Assembly (NCBI RefSeq): GCF_001625575.1
Contig: NZ_AUXV01000072.1
Coordinates: forward strand, 124,001 to 188,000
Source of the DNA: Pseudoalteromonas luteoviolacea S2607
GTDB taxonomy: Bacteria; Pseudomonadota; Gammaproteobacteria; Enterobacterales; Alteromonadaceae
Length of the DNA stretch: 64,000 nt
Direction of reading: 5' to 3'
The stretch's first letter is position 1. Every line of letters starts with the position of its first letter. The notes below the pieces were generated by a model that was not told the origin of the DNA, ran no database searches, and saw only the letters and a list, made by a program, of their open reading frames with translations. The translations under genes were made by a program, and so were the position numbers. Positions 53,507-63,025 of the stretch are shown piece by piece.

Positions 53507-53624
53507 CCTGTTAAAATATATCAAAGGGGGAACCGGACACGCAGGCTCTCCCAAGCTACCAGAAAGATCTCAGGCATCAGCCCAAGTTGGCTGCGAACTG
53601 ATTGATAAACCAGCCAAGCATTAA
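53487..53624 (+). CDS. Double-glycine leader peptide (secreted-peptide precursor candidate)
   Basis: A 45-codon gene overlapping the end of the membrane-protein gene by 20 bases in another frame. AGGGA at 53474-53478 lies eight bases before the ATG. The first 15 residues (MKSLKTDLLKYIKGG) fit the double-glycine leader rule: Leu at -12, Leu at -7, Ile at -4, Gly-Gly at -2/-1. The predicted 30-residue product begins TGHAGSP and has one Cys, three Pro and a charged tail. No C39-peptidase ABC exporter is encoded in the window. A bacteriocin, pheromone or RiPP precursor are all possible. Confidence 0.7.
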   Translation: MKSLKTDLLKYIKGGTGHAGSPKLPERSQASAQVGCELIDKPAKH

Positions 53625-54182
53625 AGAGCTAGTAGCCTGACTTTAAGAGTAAGCGCGTGTTTTAATGCTTACTCTTATGAAAATTTACATATTAATCTTC
53701 CAGACACTGATAACAGGCTTTATAAAGGCCGCCTTAGTTAGTAAATCTACAATGAGTCTTAAGGTAATATTTTTAACCAATAACCCTCCCCTTCCAAGAG
53801 CCCGTGCACTGGTTTAGTTTTTTCTAATGATATGGCCTTAACCTGCAAAAAAGTAGTCGCGTCTCATCTATAGCGCTTAATATTAAAAGGCTTGGCACAT
53901 GCACCAGAGTGCAATAATTCAGGCTATTTGTTATCTCACTTCAGTGACTAAAAGTATTGCCCGTCGCCTCAAAAACAAGCAATAGTCCCGCTCTCTATGC
54001 CAATTATAAATAAGCTGCGTCCCTCGAATAGATAATTATGAATCACTTCATAGCTGAATACGAAACAATCAATTGAGAAATTAATTCCCAAATTCGCAAT
54101 TTTCTTAACCTTAAATAATAATTTGGGTAGGCAAATTTGATATTCCAGGGAATTGGAGTAAACAACTTTCTTGGGTAACAAT
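53625..54182. other. Intergenic region between the peptide cassette and the chemoreceptor
   Basis: A perfect 10-bp hairpin, AAGAGTAAGC/GCTTACTCTT (53645-53654 and 53667-53676), follows the peptide gene but lacks a T run. The remaining 500 bp hold only short frames without ribosome binding sites. CCTTAGTTAGTAA near 53733 partly resembles the acetate-gene motif but is far from any start. No clear sigma-28 promoter was found for the chemoreceptor. Confidence 0.4.
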
Positions 54183-56195
54183 ATGAACTTAAGCAAAAAG
54201 CTATATTTGGCCTTTGGTTGCCTTATCGCCTTGATGGTGTTTTCAAGCACTGTCGTCTGGTTTAAGGTCTCCACAGAAACTGCACGCGCATTTGAGGTTA
54301 AAGGTGATGATTTGCCGGGTATGATCCTCTATAACCGACTTTTGCACCTTGAATATCAACTCAACAATACCGCACTTGAATACCTTAACGGGGATGTGAG
54401 TAAAGCTGGGCAGTTTAACCAACTATTCGAGCGCTTTAAAACCACACAAAAAGAGTTATACGGGTATGAGTCTGCAAAGCAATCAGACCGTGAGAAAATG
54501 GCGCGCATCATGGAACTTGCAGAAAAGTTTCACCGCGATGTAAATAATGAAATATTCGCCAAATACGACCCAAGAGCCTACGCACAAGTCAAAGAGCGAG
54601 TTGATAAACTAGACAAAGGCACTGGTGAAGAGCTGGAAGATTTGCTCGACTCACTCAAAGAGCAAGAATTTAACGACGCTTTGAAATCCTCCGATTTACA
54701 AGAATCGCTCAATGATGACTTACCGGGTGTGCGCTATTATCTTGAGCTCGTAGATGAAGCCGGGGATATGATTGCAGCTATCATTTCTCATACGACTGGC
54801 GCACCTGCCGCAGAAGCCGACTTTAATGATGATGCGCAAAGCTTTCGAAATTACCTGAATTTATTGAAGCCATTAGAGCAAAAACCAAATGAGCTACGCG
54901 ACATTGCACGTATTGAAGAGATGTTCGCCGAGATTCAAAGCGAAGCGAAAGACGTTTTTAGAACTTATGATTCAACAGCCTACGTTAAAGCACAGCAAAA
55001 ACTCCGAGATTTAACGTCCAGACAAATGGTTGAGTTGTCTGATATTTTGAGTGTCTCAAGTGAAGAAGAAAAGGTCGATGCCACCAATGCGCTAGACCAC
55101 TTAGTAGAAGGGCTCAATACCACACTCGTGATCATCATTATGATCACCCTGATTGCAGCTGTCATAGCAATTGCAGTGGCTTATGTGATCAGCCGCTCGA
55201 TTGTCACGCGCTTAAGTGAGGTACTTATTATTGCCGAAGGGATCAGCGAGGGCGATATTTCTAAACCTCTCATTCAGCACCAAGGCAAAGATGAAATTGA
55301 TAGCCTCGCAGAGGCAACCAATAAAATGTCCAACTCCCTTAATAACTTACTGCAAGCTATCAGCAATGTGGTCAATGATGTCAAAACATCAAGTAACGAC
55401 ATAGCAGATACAAACAACCAGATAGCCTCTCGCAGCCAAGCCTCGGCAGATCAATCAACACAAGTTGCAACGGCGATAGAAGAGATGAGTGCAACGGTAT
55501 CTGAAGTTGCTTCGCAGAGTCAGGTGGCAGCAAGCCATGCCGAAGGCGCACGTAATCTCGCATCAGAAGGCGGCTCCACAGTGACGTCAACGGTAGATAA
55601 AATTAAATCTGCCTCAAATGAAGTTCAAGATACATCAGAAAATGTAACCCATTTAGGCGAGTTAAGTAGCCAAATTGGTAATGTGATCGGCGTAATTGGC
55701 AGTATTGCAGAGCAGACTAACCTACTGGCACTGAACGCCGCCATCGAAGCAGCTCGAGCGGGTGAGCAAGGTAGAGGTTTTGCCGTTGTTGCTGATGAAG
55801 TTAGAACATTGGCAGAGCGTACATCGAAAGCAACTGAAGAGGTTGTCAGTACGGTGCAATCAATTCAGTCTCAAACTGAGCATGCAGTAAAATCAATGGA
55901 AAACAGCGTTTCACAGGTAAATCACAGTGTGACCATGGCCGAAGATGCAGGGACTCAGCTTGAAGGCATCGTCACTGGCGCCAGCGAAATCGCCGCGATG
56001 ATCCAATCCATCGCAACCGCAACTGAAGAGCAGTCTGTGGTTGCCAGTGAAATGGCACGGGATATTTCACAAATAGAACAGTCGAGTCAAAGCTCCTTAC
56101 AGGATACCCAAGTTGCTGCGCATTCGGCTCAAGAGCTGAATAAACAAGCTGAAGAGCTGGCAACTTTAGTCAGCAGATTTAGGCTACGTGGATAA
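54183..56195 (+). CDS. Methyl-accepting chemotaxis protein
   Basis: A 670-residue chemoreceptor: TM1 (about 6-26), a large helical periplasmic sensor (about 27-308), TM2 (about 310-334), a HAMP domain (about 335-390), and a signalling domain whose hairpin tip reads EQTNLLALNAAIEAARAGEQ and GRGFAVVADEVRTLAERT. No pentapeptide for CheR docking is seen at the C-terminus (FRLRG). The ligand is unknown. ATG 54183 is chosen; the TTG at 54171 is in frame but less likely. It stands alone upstream of gmk. Confidence 0.92.
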   Translation: MNLSKKLYLAFGCLIALMVFSSTVVWFKVSTETARAFEVKGDDLPGMILYNRLLHLEYQLNNTALEYLNGDVSKAGQFNQLFERFKTTQKELYGYESAKQSDREKMARIMELAEKFHRDVNNEIFAKYDPRAYAQVKERVDKLDKGTGEELEDLLDSLKEQEFNDALKSSDLQESLNDDLPGVRYYLELVDEAGDMIAAIISHTTGAPAAEADFNDDAQSFRNYLNLLKPLEQKPNELRDIARIEEMFAEIQSEAKDVFRTYDSTAYVKAQQKLRDLTSRQMVELSDILSVSSEEEKVDATNALDHLVEGLNTTLVIIIMITLIAAVIAIAVAYVISRSIVTRLSEVLIIAEGISEGDISKPLIQHQGKDEIDSLAEATNKMSNSLNNLLQAISNVVNDVKTSSNDIADTNNQIASRSQASADQSTQVATAIEEMSATVSEVASQSQVAASHAEGARNLASEGGSTVTSTVDKIKSASNEVQDTSENVTHLGELSSQIGNVIGVIGSIAEQTNLLALNAAIEAARAGEQGRGFAVVADEVRTLAERTSKATEEVVSTVQSIQSQTEHAVKSMENSVSQVNHSVTMAEDAGTQLEGIVTGASEIAAMIQSIATATEEQSVVASEMARDISQIEQSSQSSLQDTQVAAHSAQELNKQAEELATLVSRFRLRG

Positions 56196-56295
56196 CTGCG
56201 CTGGTAACTCAGGACTCAACGATTTAAAATAGGGCTTTTTTACGAGCAGTAACGGGCTCTATTTTATCTCCTTTTGAGTACACAAAGGTCTCACT

Positions 56296-56916
56296 ATGAC
56301 AATGACACGTGGTAATCTGTTTATCTTATCTGCGCCATCAGGTGCTGGTAAATCAAGCTTAATCAAAGCTTTACTGGAAAAACAAGCAAACATAAAAGTT
56401 TCTGTTTCTCATACTACACGCGCGCCTCGCCCAGGTGAGAATAATGGTGAGCACTACCACTTTGTTAACGTTGATGAGTTTAAAGCCTTAATTGACAAGG
56501 GTGACTTTTTTGAGTGGGCGCAAGTATTTGAAAACTACTACGGCACATCAAAGCAAGCGATTGAAGATCAGTTAAATAATGGCATTGACGTATTTTTGGA
56601 CATTGACTGGCAAGGTGCAAGACAAGTTCGTGACCTGATGCCAGAGGTTAAAACCATCTTTATTTTACCACCTTCTCAAAATGAGCTTGAAAAGCGCCTC
56701 AATAATCGTGGCCAAGACTCTCAAGAAGTCATTGCGGGCAGAATGGCTGAAGCGAAGTCAGAAAGCAGCCACTATGATGAATTTGACTATGTGATTGTCA
56801 ATGATGACTTCAATGTCGCTCTGGCTGAGTTAGAGCACATTGTTATTGCTGCGAGATTACAGACCAAAGCACAACAAACTCGACATCAAGATCTGATAGC
56901 ACAGCTGTTAGCTTAA
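56296..56916 (+). CDS. gmk: Guanylate kinase
   Basis: Gmk converts GMP to GDP with ATP. The 206-residue protein has the P-loop LSAPSGAGKSSLIKAL, the GMP-binding SHTTRAPRPGENNGEHYHFV, and LDIDWQGARQV. It leads the conserved gmk-rpoZ-spoT order. AAGG lies seven bases before ATG 56296; the internal ATG at 56302 is an alternative. Confidence 0.97.
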   Translation: MTMTRGNLFILSAPSGAGKSSLIKALLEKQANIKVSVSHTTRAPRPGENNGEHYHFVNVDEFKALIDKGDFFEWAQVFENYYGTSKQAIEDQLNNGIDVFLDIDWQGARQVRDLMPEVKTIFILPPSQNELEKRLNNRGQDSQEVIAGRMAEAKSESSHYDEFDYVIVNDDFNVALAELEHIVIAARLQTKAQQTRHQDLIAQLLA

Positions 56917-57050
56917 GAATTGATTATTACACTTAAGCAATCACCCCATGGCAATTGCTTTCGATAAATTTTAACCATTCACTTGGCGAAGCGGGCACTT
57001 TACAGTAAACTAGCCCTTTGCTAAATGTATAATTTTTTTGGAGTGCTTCG

Positions 57051-57326
57051 ATGGCTCGCGTAACTGTAGAAGATGCAGTAGATAAAATTGGTAACCGTTT
57101 CGATTTAATCCTTGTTGCAGCGCGTCGCGCTCGTCAGATTTCTGTTGGTGGTAAAGACCCTATGGTTGAAGCCGAAAATGACAAGCCAACTGTTATCGCG
57201 CTACGTGAAATTGAAGAAGGTCTAGTAACAACAGACTCTTTGGACATGATCGACCGTGAAGAGCAACAAAACCAAGAGGCAGCTGAGCTAGCAGCAGTAG
57301 CAGCCATCGTTGGTGGTAACCGCTAA
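57051..57326 (+). CDS. rpoZ: RNA polymerase omega subunit
   Basis: The 91-residue protein has the conserved core MARVTVEDAVDKIGNRFDLI and ARRARQISVGGKDP. Omega helps assemble beta-prime and forms part of the first ppGpp-binding site of RNA polymerase. TTGGAG precedes the ATG. A terminator follows before spoT. Confidence 0.97.
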   Translation: MARVTVEDAVDKIGNRFDLILVAARRARQISVGGKDPMVEAENDKPTVIALREIEEGLVTTDSLDMIDREEQQNQEAAELAAVAAIVGGNR

Positions 57327-57376
57327 AGTAAACTTTTAGACGGCTATATATGCCAAGTCTTAGTAAAGTTTGAATG

Positions 57377-57404
57377 AACGCCAGCTTTTGCTGGCGTTTT
57401 TTTT
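57377..57404 (+). terminator. Terminator downstream of rpoZ
   Basis: AACGCCAGC and GCTGGCGTT form a 9-bp stem with loop TTTT, followed by eight T residues. spoT therefore probably needs its own promoter or read-through. Confidence 0.9.
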
Positions 57405-57508
57405 CATTATATTGCAAATGCAGTATGCCTTTGCGTTGGCTTCCGAGCCAATTCATCGTATATTCAATAATAACTATCTATTAACTTCACTGGAACATTG
57501 GAGTGTGA

Positions 57509-59611
57509 ATGTATCTATTTGAAGGCCTCAAGAAAAAAATCTCAGAGTACTTAACACCAGAAGACGTTGAGCTGGTGCAAAAAGCCTATGTTGTCGCTCG
57601 TGAAGCGCATGAGGGACAAACTCGCTCAAGCGGTGAACCGTATATCACCCACCCAGTAGAAGTCACGCAAATACTTGCCAGCATGAAGCTAGACCATGAG
57701 ACCCTGATGGCAGCATTAATGCACGATGTTATTGAAGACACAGACTTTAGTCAGGCAGACTTGGCAGAAATATTTGGTGAAACCGTAGCTGAACTTGTTG
57801 CGGGCGTCAGTAAATTAGACAAACTCGACTTTAAAGACAAAAAAGAATTTCAAGCCGAGAACTATCGTAAAATGATCATGGCAATGACGCAGGACATTCG
57901 CGTTATCTTGATTAAGCTTGCTGATAGAACCCACAATATGCGCACTTTAGGGTTTTTAAGACCTGAGAAGCGCAGAAGAATTGCCAGAGAAACCCTTGAA
58001 ATATTCGCACCAATTGCGAACCGTTTGGGTATTCATGATATCAAAAATGAGCTCGAAGATTTAGGTTTCCAAGCATTGTATCCAATGCGTCATCGCGCAT
58101 TGAAGTCAGAAGTCGCCAAAGCTCGTGGTAATAGAAAAGAAGTTATTAGTAACATCCAAACTGAAATTGAATCAAGATTGGAAGAAGCGGGTATTTCTGC
58201 GTCAGTCAAAGGTCGAGAGAAGCACCTTTACAGTATCTATCGAAAAATGCTTAATAAAGAACTTCTATTCAATGAAGTAATGGATATCTACGCGTTTAGG
58301 ATCAATGTTGATGATATTGATACTTGCTACCGTGTTCTTGGCGTTACTCATAATTTATATAAACCCATTGAGACTCGCTTCAAAGATTACATAGCCGTAC
58401 CTAAAACCAATGGCTATCAATCACTGCACACCTCCCTAGTTGGGCCGCACGGTATCCCTGTCGAAATTCAAATCCGTACTCACGATATGGACCATATGGC
58501 TGACAAAGGGGTCGCTGCACACTGGATGTATAAAAAAGCTGGTGACAGCGCCGGTCACACTGCTCAGCAGCGTGCTCGTCAATGGATGCAAAGCTTGTTA
58601 GAGCTGCAACAGAGCGCAGGCTCTTCATTTGAATTTGTAGAAAACGTAAAAACGGAACTCTTCCCAGAAGAAATTTACGTCTTCACCCCAGATGGCCGTA
58701 TTATCGAGCTTCCAATGGGCGCCACTGCGGTTGATTTTGCTTATGCGGTTCATACCGATGTGGGTAATACATGTGTGGGGGCCCGTGTTAATCGTAAACC
58801 ATACCCTCTCAGTAAAGAGCTTGATACAGGCCAGACTGTGGAGATAATTACAAGTTCTGGGGCCCATCCAAACGCCACTTGGCTAAACTTTATTGTCACA
58901 GGTAAAGCCAGATTGGGCGTACGAAATTACTTGAAGAGCCAACACCAAGAAGAGTCAATTCAATTAGGTAGACGCCTTCTAGATTCAGCGCTTGGTGAGC
59001 AAAAGCTAGATGATATTCCTGCTGAACACATAGGACATGTACTTGAGGAGCATAACCTAAACACGCTACTTGAGCTGCTTGTGGAAATTGGCAATGGTAA
59101 TATCATGAGCGTTTTAATAGCCAAGAGACTACTTCAAGCCGATGACGGTATAGAAAACTTTGCCAAACAGGCAAAGGCGGCCATTATTGGAACTGAAGGC
59201 ATGCTCGTCACCTATGCTAAGTGCTGCCGACCCGTACCTGGCGATGCCATCGCAGCCTATGTCAGCCAAGGTAAAGGGCTGATGGTGCATAGACAAGAGT
59301 GTCGTAATATCAAAGGCTGGGAAAGCGAACGTGCCAAATACTGTGTGGTGAAATGGGAAGATAACCCTGAAAAAGAATATATTGCCGCTTTACGTGTTGA
59401 AATTATTAATCATCAGGGTGCGCTTGCCAAATTGACCAATGTCGTTGCCAGTGCACAGGCAAATATCGTTGAGATTGCAACCGAAGAAAAAGAAAGCAAT
59501 CTGTATATTATTGATCTCGGCGTTACAGTAAAAGATAGGATCCATGTCGCAAATATCATGCGAAAAATCCGAGTAATGCCAGATGTACAACGCGTTTATC
59601 GTAAACGCTAA
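57509..59611 (+). CDS. spoT: Bifunctional (p)ppGpp synthetase/hydrolase
   Basis: The 700 residues contain an HD hydrolase domain (about 25-150, with MAALMHDVIEDT), a synthetase domain (about 230-350, with YIAVPKTNGYQSLHTSLVGP), a TGS domain (about 385-450), and a C-terminal ACT domain (about 625-700). It degrades and, under some starvations, makes (p)ppGpp. The intact HD pair supports hydrolysis. It is followed 11 bases later by ridA rather than by trmH as in E. coli. Confidence 0.97.
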   Translation: MYLFEGLKKKISEYLTPEDVELVQKAYVVAREAHEGQTRSSGEPYITHPVEVTQILASMKLDHETLMAALMHDVIEDTDFSQADLAEIFGETVAELVAGVSKLDKLDFKDKKEFQAENYRKMIMAMTQDIRVILIKLADRTHNMRTLGFLRPEKRRRIARETLEIFAPIANRLGIHDIKNELEDLGFQALYPMRHRALKSEVAKARGNRKEVISNIQTEIESRLEEAGISASVKGREKHLYSIYRKMLNKELLFNEVMDIYAFRINVDDIDTCYRVLGVTHNLYKPIETRFKDYIAVPKTNGYQSLHTSLVGPHGIPVEIQIRTHDMDHMADKGVAAHWMYKKAGDSAGHTAQQRARQWMQSLLELQQSAGSSFEFVENVKTELFPEEIYVFTPDGRIIELPMGATAVDFAYAVHTDVGNTCVGARVNRKPYPLSKELDTGQTVEIITSSGAHPNATWLNFIVTGKARLGVRNYLKSQHQEESIQLGRRLLDSALGEQKLDDIPAEHIGHVLEEHNLNTLLELLVEIGNGNIMSVLIAKRLLQADDGIENFAKQAKAAIIGTEGMLVTYAKCCRPVPGDAIAAYVSQGKGLMVHRQECRNIKGWESERAKYCVVKWEDNPEKEYIAALRVEIINHQGALAKLTNVVASAQANIVEIATEEKESNLYIIDLGVTVKDRIHVANIMRKIRVMPDVQRVYRKR

Positions 59612-59622
59612 AGGAAAGAATT

Positions 59623-60015
59623 ATGACTAAAGCTATCATATCGACTGATGAAGCTCCGGCAGCTATTGGGACATATAACCAAGCTATTAAAGTGGGAACT
59701 GCTGTATATCTATCTGGCCAAATTCCACTCGTACCGAAGACTATGGAAGTCATTTCTGAAGATTTTTCTGAGCAGGCACATCAGGTATTTAAAAACCTTT
59801 CGGCCGTATGTGAAGCCGCAGGCGGTGAGCTTCAGGATATGGTCAAGGTAAATATCTTTTTGACTGATCTGAGCAACTTTACAACAGTAAACGAAATCAT
59901 GAGTCAGTATTTCAGAACCCCTTACCCAGCACGTGCTGCGATTGGGGTGAATGAGTTGCCCAAAAATGTCCAAATCGAAATTGACGGCATCATGGAACTG
60001 CCCTCAACTAATTAG
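59623..60015 (+). CDS. ridA: 2-iminobutanoate/2-iminopropanoate deaminase
   Basis: RidA hydrolyses reactive enamines/imines made by PLP enzymes, protecting other PLP enzymes from damage. The 130-residue chain has GTYNQAIKVGTAVYLSGQIP, the conserved Arg in PYPARAAIGVNELPKN, and EIDGIM. The spoT-ridA linkage is common in gammaproteobacteria. AAAGGAAAG precedes the ATG. Confidence 0.96.
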   Translation: MTKAIISTDEAPAAIGTYNQAIKVGTAVYLSGQIPLVPKTMEVISEDFSEQAHQVFKNLSAVCEAAGGELQDMVKVNIFLTDLSNFTTVNEIMSQYFRTPYPARAAIGVNELPKNVQIEIDGIMELPSTN

Positions 60016-60038
60016 GCACTTTTACTAAACTCAACAAT

Positions 60039-60064
60039 AAGCCCGCAATACGCGGGCTTTTTTA
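60039..60064 (+). terminator. Terminator of spoT-ridA
   Basis: AAGCCCGC and GCGGGCTT form an 8-bp stem with a 5-base loop and a T tract. Confidence 0.9.
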
Positions 60065-60350
60065 TGCCCTATCAATTCAAACACTCCGCCGCCTATCTAT
60101 AAAAAATGTTTTATTTGCACTTTGAACTTTGATCTTAACCACTTGACTACATAATATTAATTAAGCAAGCTGGAAGTGAGTCATAAGATAAACCAGCTCA
60201 TTGGCACTAATTAATTTTAAACAGACAAAACCGCTTAGTTAGAGTGGTGATGGAATTTATCTGGCTCATGCCTGTCTTACGAATAATACCCCTTTTAATC
60301 GAGGGTTTAAGAGAGGCAATACGGTTGCAAGCTTACAAGAGTTAGATTTT
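60065..60350. other. Region upstream of the FapA-type gene
   Basis: This AT-rich stretch has no separate gene. The FapA-type frame is open upstream of TTG 60351 without any in-frame ATG or GTG. An AGAGAGG at 60311-60317 lies just before the in-frame codons ACG (60321) and GTT (60324). The true start may therefore be non-canonical or TTG 60351. Confidence 0.4.
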
Positions 60351-62006
60351 TTGCGAGCCTTTTGCAAAGGCCGCTCGGTCGATAAGGAAAAGCCTGTGTT
60401 TAAAGTCACTAAAAATGGCCAAGTTTTAATGGATGTTGCAACAGCAACACCACCAAGCCAAGCTTTTATAGTCGAGGCACTAGAGTGCTCTCCTTACGCT
60501 GACTGTGAGGTAGATCATGATTCTATCGCCGCATATTTTCAAAGTGAAGTGTCTGAACAACAACTACTCGTAGCAAAACAAAAAGACGCTGAATTATCCA
60601 TTTCGATCTCAGAGGATAAAATGCAAGCCTCCGCCAAGCTTACCACTGCAAAAGGCGGCAGCCTGATAAGCCTAGATCAAGCAAAAAAAATTATTGTAAA
60701 AGCGGGCGTGTGTCGAGGCTATAAACAAGCATATTTAGAAAAAGTGTTATCTAAACAGTTCGACGCTCAGCCTGGAGCTGAGTATTCAGGGGTCATTGCC
60801 CAAGGTCGCCCACCTGAAAATGGCTTGCCAGCCAAACTGATATCTCATGTTTTAACCTTAAAAGAACGCCTGAAACAGCCAAAAATGAGAGAAGATGGCA
60901 CGGTAGATATGCGTGATTTTGGCGCATTATCGAGCGTGTCTCCTGGCACTTTGCTAATTACACAAAGGCCTGCAACTCCAGGAAAAGAGGGGTTTACCGT
61001 TACCGGTGAAACAGTTGAGCCACTACCTGGAGAAACGTTTCAGTTAGTGGCAGGCGAAGGAACGGAAATCTCCCAATCTAACCCGCTAGAACTGATTGCA
61101 ACCATTGCTGGTTGCCCATCAGATATTGCCAATGGCATGCGCGTCGACGACATCTTTACCATCAATGATGTCAACGTTAAAAGCGGTCATATCGATTTTA
61201 GTGGCAGTGTAATTGTGACCCACAATGTGGAACCAGGAATGAAGGTAAAAGCATCCGGTGATGTAACCATCATGGGCACGGTCGATTCTGGAGAAGTTTT
61301 TAGTGATGGCAATATTGAAGTCCGAGGCGGTGTCATCGGCCACTTAGATCACAGTGACAATGATCAAAGCCTAACCAGTAAACTGGTTGCCAAAGGTGAC
61401 ATTAACATCGTACATGGTCAATATACTTACTTAGAAGGGCGTAATGTATACATTCAAAAGCAAGCTAATCACTGTGATATCAAAGCATTAAGAAAAGTGC
61501 TCGTGGGACTTGAAGACAACCCAAGAGGAAAACTCATAGGCGGAACCATCTTCGATGCTCAATCTGTAATCGCAGGAGAAATAGGCAGCCCTTCTGGGGC
61601 AACTATGTCAGTTTACCTCGCAACCTCTGGAATTGAGATCACCAATAAAACCGACCAGTGCATAAGAGAGCTTGGCGAAACCGACGAACAAATTGACAAC
61701 TTACAAAAAGCGGTTGAAAAGGCGGACCAACTAAAGGACGCCGAAAAGAAAAAGATGCTCATGGCAAAAATTAGTGCGACACAAACACACTATAGCCAAC
61801 AAGCCGAAGCACTAGAAAACCAACTCAGTGAGCTGGACCATACTCTTCACGAATTGCTTGAAGGCACACAATTACAAGCGACGAGTGCCTTACATTCGGG
61901 CGTTGAGTTGCATATTTTTGACAAAACCTATCGAACTAATCGAAGTTACCCCCCCTGCACTGCCAAGTTGCAAGATGGCAAAATCGAAATCGAATTTAAA
62001 ACATAA
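60351..62006 (+). CDS. FapA-family (DUF342) protein
   Basis: About 551 residues of the DUF342 family: an N-terminal globular part, a right-handed beta-helix region (about 230-420, with the polymer-forming pattern SGSVIVTHNVEPGMKVKASG and GEVFSDGNIEVRGGVIG), a coiled coil (about 435-505), and a short beta C-terminus. In Vibrio vulnificus FapA is a flagellar-pole protein controlled by EIIA-Glc; other DUF342 proteins are uncharacterised. No flagellar gene is nearby. The start is uncertain, since similar sequence may continue upstream of TTG 60351. Confidence 0.78.
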   Translation: MRAFCKGRSVDKEKPVFKVTKNGQVLMDVATATPPSQAFIVEALECSPYADCEVDHDSIAAYFQSEVSEQQLLVAKQKDAELSISISEDKMQASAKLTTAKGGSLISLDQAKKIIVKAGVCRGYKQAYLEKVLSKQFDAQPGAEYSGVIAQGRPPENGLPAKLISHVLTLKERLKQPKMREDGTVDMRDFGALSSVSPGTLLITQRPATPGKEGFTVTGETVEPLPGETFQLVAGEGTEISQSNPLELIATIAGCPSDIANGMRVDDIFTINDVNVKSGHIDFSGSVIVTHNVEPGMKVKASGDVTIMGTVDSGEVFSDGNIEVRGGVIGHLDHSDNDQSLTSKLVAKGDINIVHGQYTYLEGRNVYIQKQANHCDIKALRKVLVGLEDNPRGKLIGGTIFDAQSVIAGEIGSPSGATMSVYLATSGIEITNKTDQCIRELGETDEQIDNLQKAVEKADQLKDAEKKKMLMAKISATQTHYSQQAEALENQLSELDHTLHELLEGTQLQATSALHSGVELHIFDKTYRTNRSYPPCTAKLQDGKIEIEFKT

Positions 62007-62026
62007 GGGGCAACACGCCCCTTTTT
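62005..62026. terminator. Terminator between FapA-type gene and asnA
   Basis: AAGGGGC and GCCCCTT form a 7-bp stem with a 5-base loop and a T tract on the plus strand. Confidence 0.8.
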
Positions 62027-62029
62027 CAA

Positions 62030-63025
62030 TTATAAAACCCCGTCAATTGACTGTTTGAGCTGCTCAGGCCATACGCCTACTTGTACTTGGGCGATATGCG
62101 CTTTTTGCAGTAGTAACATAACCAATCGAGACTGCCCAATACCACCGCCAATAGTTTGTGGAAGCTCACCAGCGAGTAATGCCTGGTGCCAATCAAACAC
62201 TTTACGATCCTGTGCATCACTCAACTCTAATTGGTGTGCTAAAGACTTAGGACACACGCGAATTCCCATTGATGAAATTTCAAAAGCGTCTTCAAGCACT
62301 GGGTTCCAAACGATGATATCTCCGTTAAGCCCTTGGTATTTATCACAAGTTGGAGTTGACCAATCATCGTAGTCAGGTGCACGAACATCATGAATTTTGC
62401 CATCACCTAATTCACCGCCGATACCAATTAAGAACACCGCACCATATTCTTGTGCAATTGCTTTTTCACGCTGCTTGGCTGTGAAATCTGGATACATGCT
62501 ACGTAACTCTTCCGAGTGAACAAAAGTAATGTTCTCAGGTAAAAAAGACGCTAAACCAAACTCATCTGCAATTGTTTGCTCTGTTGCCTTTATGCATCGG
62601 TAGAGTGTGCTGACTGTTTCCTTTAATGTGTCTAAGCTTCGTTGCGTGTCACCGCAAATCACTTTTTCCCAGTCCCATTGGTCAACAAACACCGAATGAA
62701 TAGGAGAAAGGCGCTCCTCATCAGGGCGCAATGCTTTCATGTGGGTATACAGCCCTTCACCGACTGAAAAGCCATAATCTCCAAGTGTTTTTCGCTTCCA
62801 TTTTGCTAGTGAATGAACCACCTCAAATTCACTCTCAGGTAAAGTCTTCACTTTGACAGACACGGCTTGCTCAGTGCCACTTAGGTTGTCCTGTATTCCA
62901 TCACCTACCTTCGCCAAGATAGGAGCTTGTACTTCAATTAGGCCAAGGCGCTCTGTTAGCTGGGTTGAAAAAACGCTTTTTACACGCGCTATTTGTTGCT
63001 GTGTTACCAAGTAATCTGATTTCAT
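62030..63025 (-). CDS. asnA: Aspartate-ammonia ligase
   Basis: AsnA makes asparagine from aspartate, ammonia and ATP (AMP-forming). The 331-residue class II synthetase-fold protein has VQAPILAKVGDGIQDNLSG, VHSLAKWKRKTLGDYGFSVG, RAPDYDDWSTP and TIGGGIGQSRLVMLLLQ, closely following E. coli AsnA. ATG 63025 has GAGG six bases upstream; the frame from 63112 adds 29 residues absent from the family. It is divergent from asnC, its known activator in E. coli. Confidence 0.97.
   Translation of the reverse strand: MKSDYLVTQQQIARVKSVFSTQLTERLGLIEVQAPILAKVGDGIQDNLSGTEQAVSVKVKTLPESEFEVVHSLAKWKRKTLGDYGFSVGEGLYTHMKALRPDEERLSPIHSVFVDQWDWEKVICGDTQRSLDTLKETVSTLYRCIKATEQTIADEFGLASFLPENITFVHSEELRSMYPDFTAKQREKAIAQEYGAVFLIGIGGELGDGKIHDVRAPDYDDWSTPTCDKYQGLNGDIIVWNPVLEDAFEISSMGIRVCPKSLAHQLELSDAQDRKVFDWHQALLAGELPQTIGGGIGQSRLVMLLLQKAHIAQVQVGVWPEQLKQSIDGVL

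Noticed and set aside
53733..53745. Further copy of the acetate-gene motif (CCTTAGTTAGTAA)
   Set aside because: It has an extra base relative to the other three and lies about 440 bases from the nearest start codon.
53677..53817. 46-codon hydrophobic frame (begins MKIYILIFQT) after the double-glycine peptide
   Set aside because: No ribosome binding site, and its start lies on the right arm of a hairpin; composition is not convincing.
50163..54182. Genomic island or prophage boundary around the accessory genes
   Set aside because: No integrase, tRNA target, direct repeats or transposase could be found; only gene content suggests an accessory region.
53969..54274. 101-codon minus-strand frame before the chemoreceptor
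   Set aside because: It overlaps the real chemoreceptor start, is AT-driven, and shows no family features.
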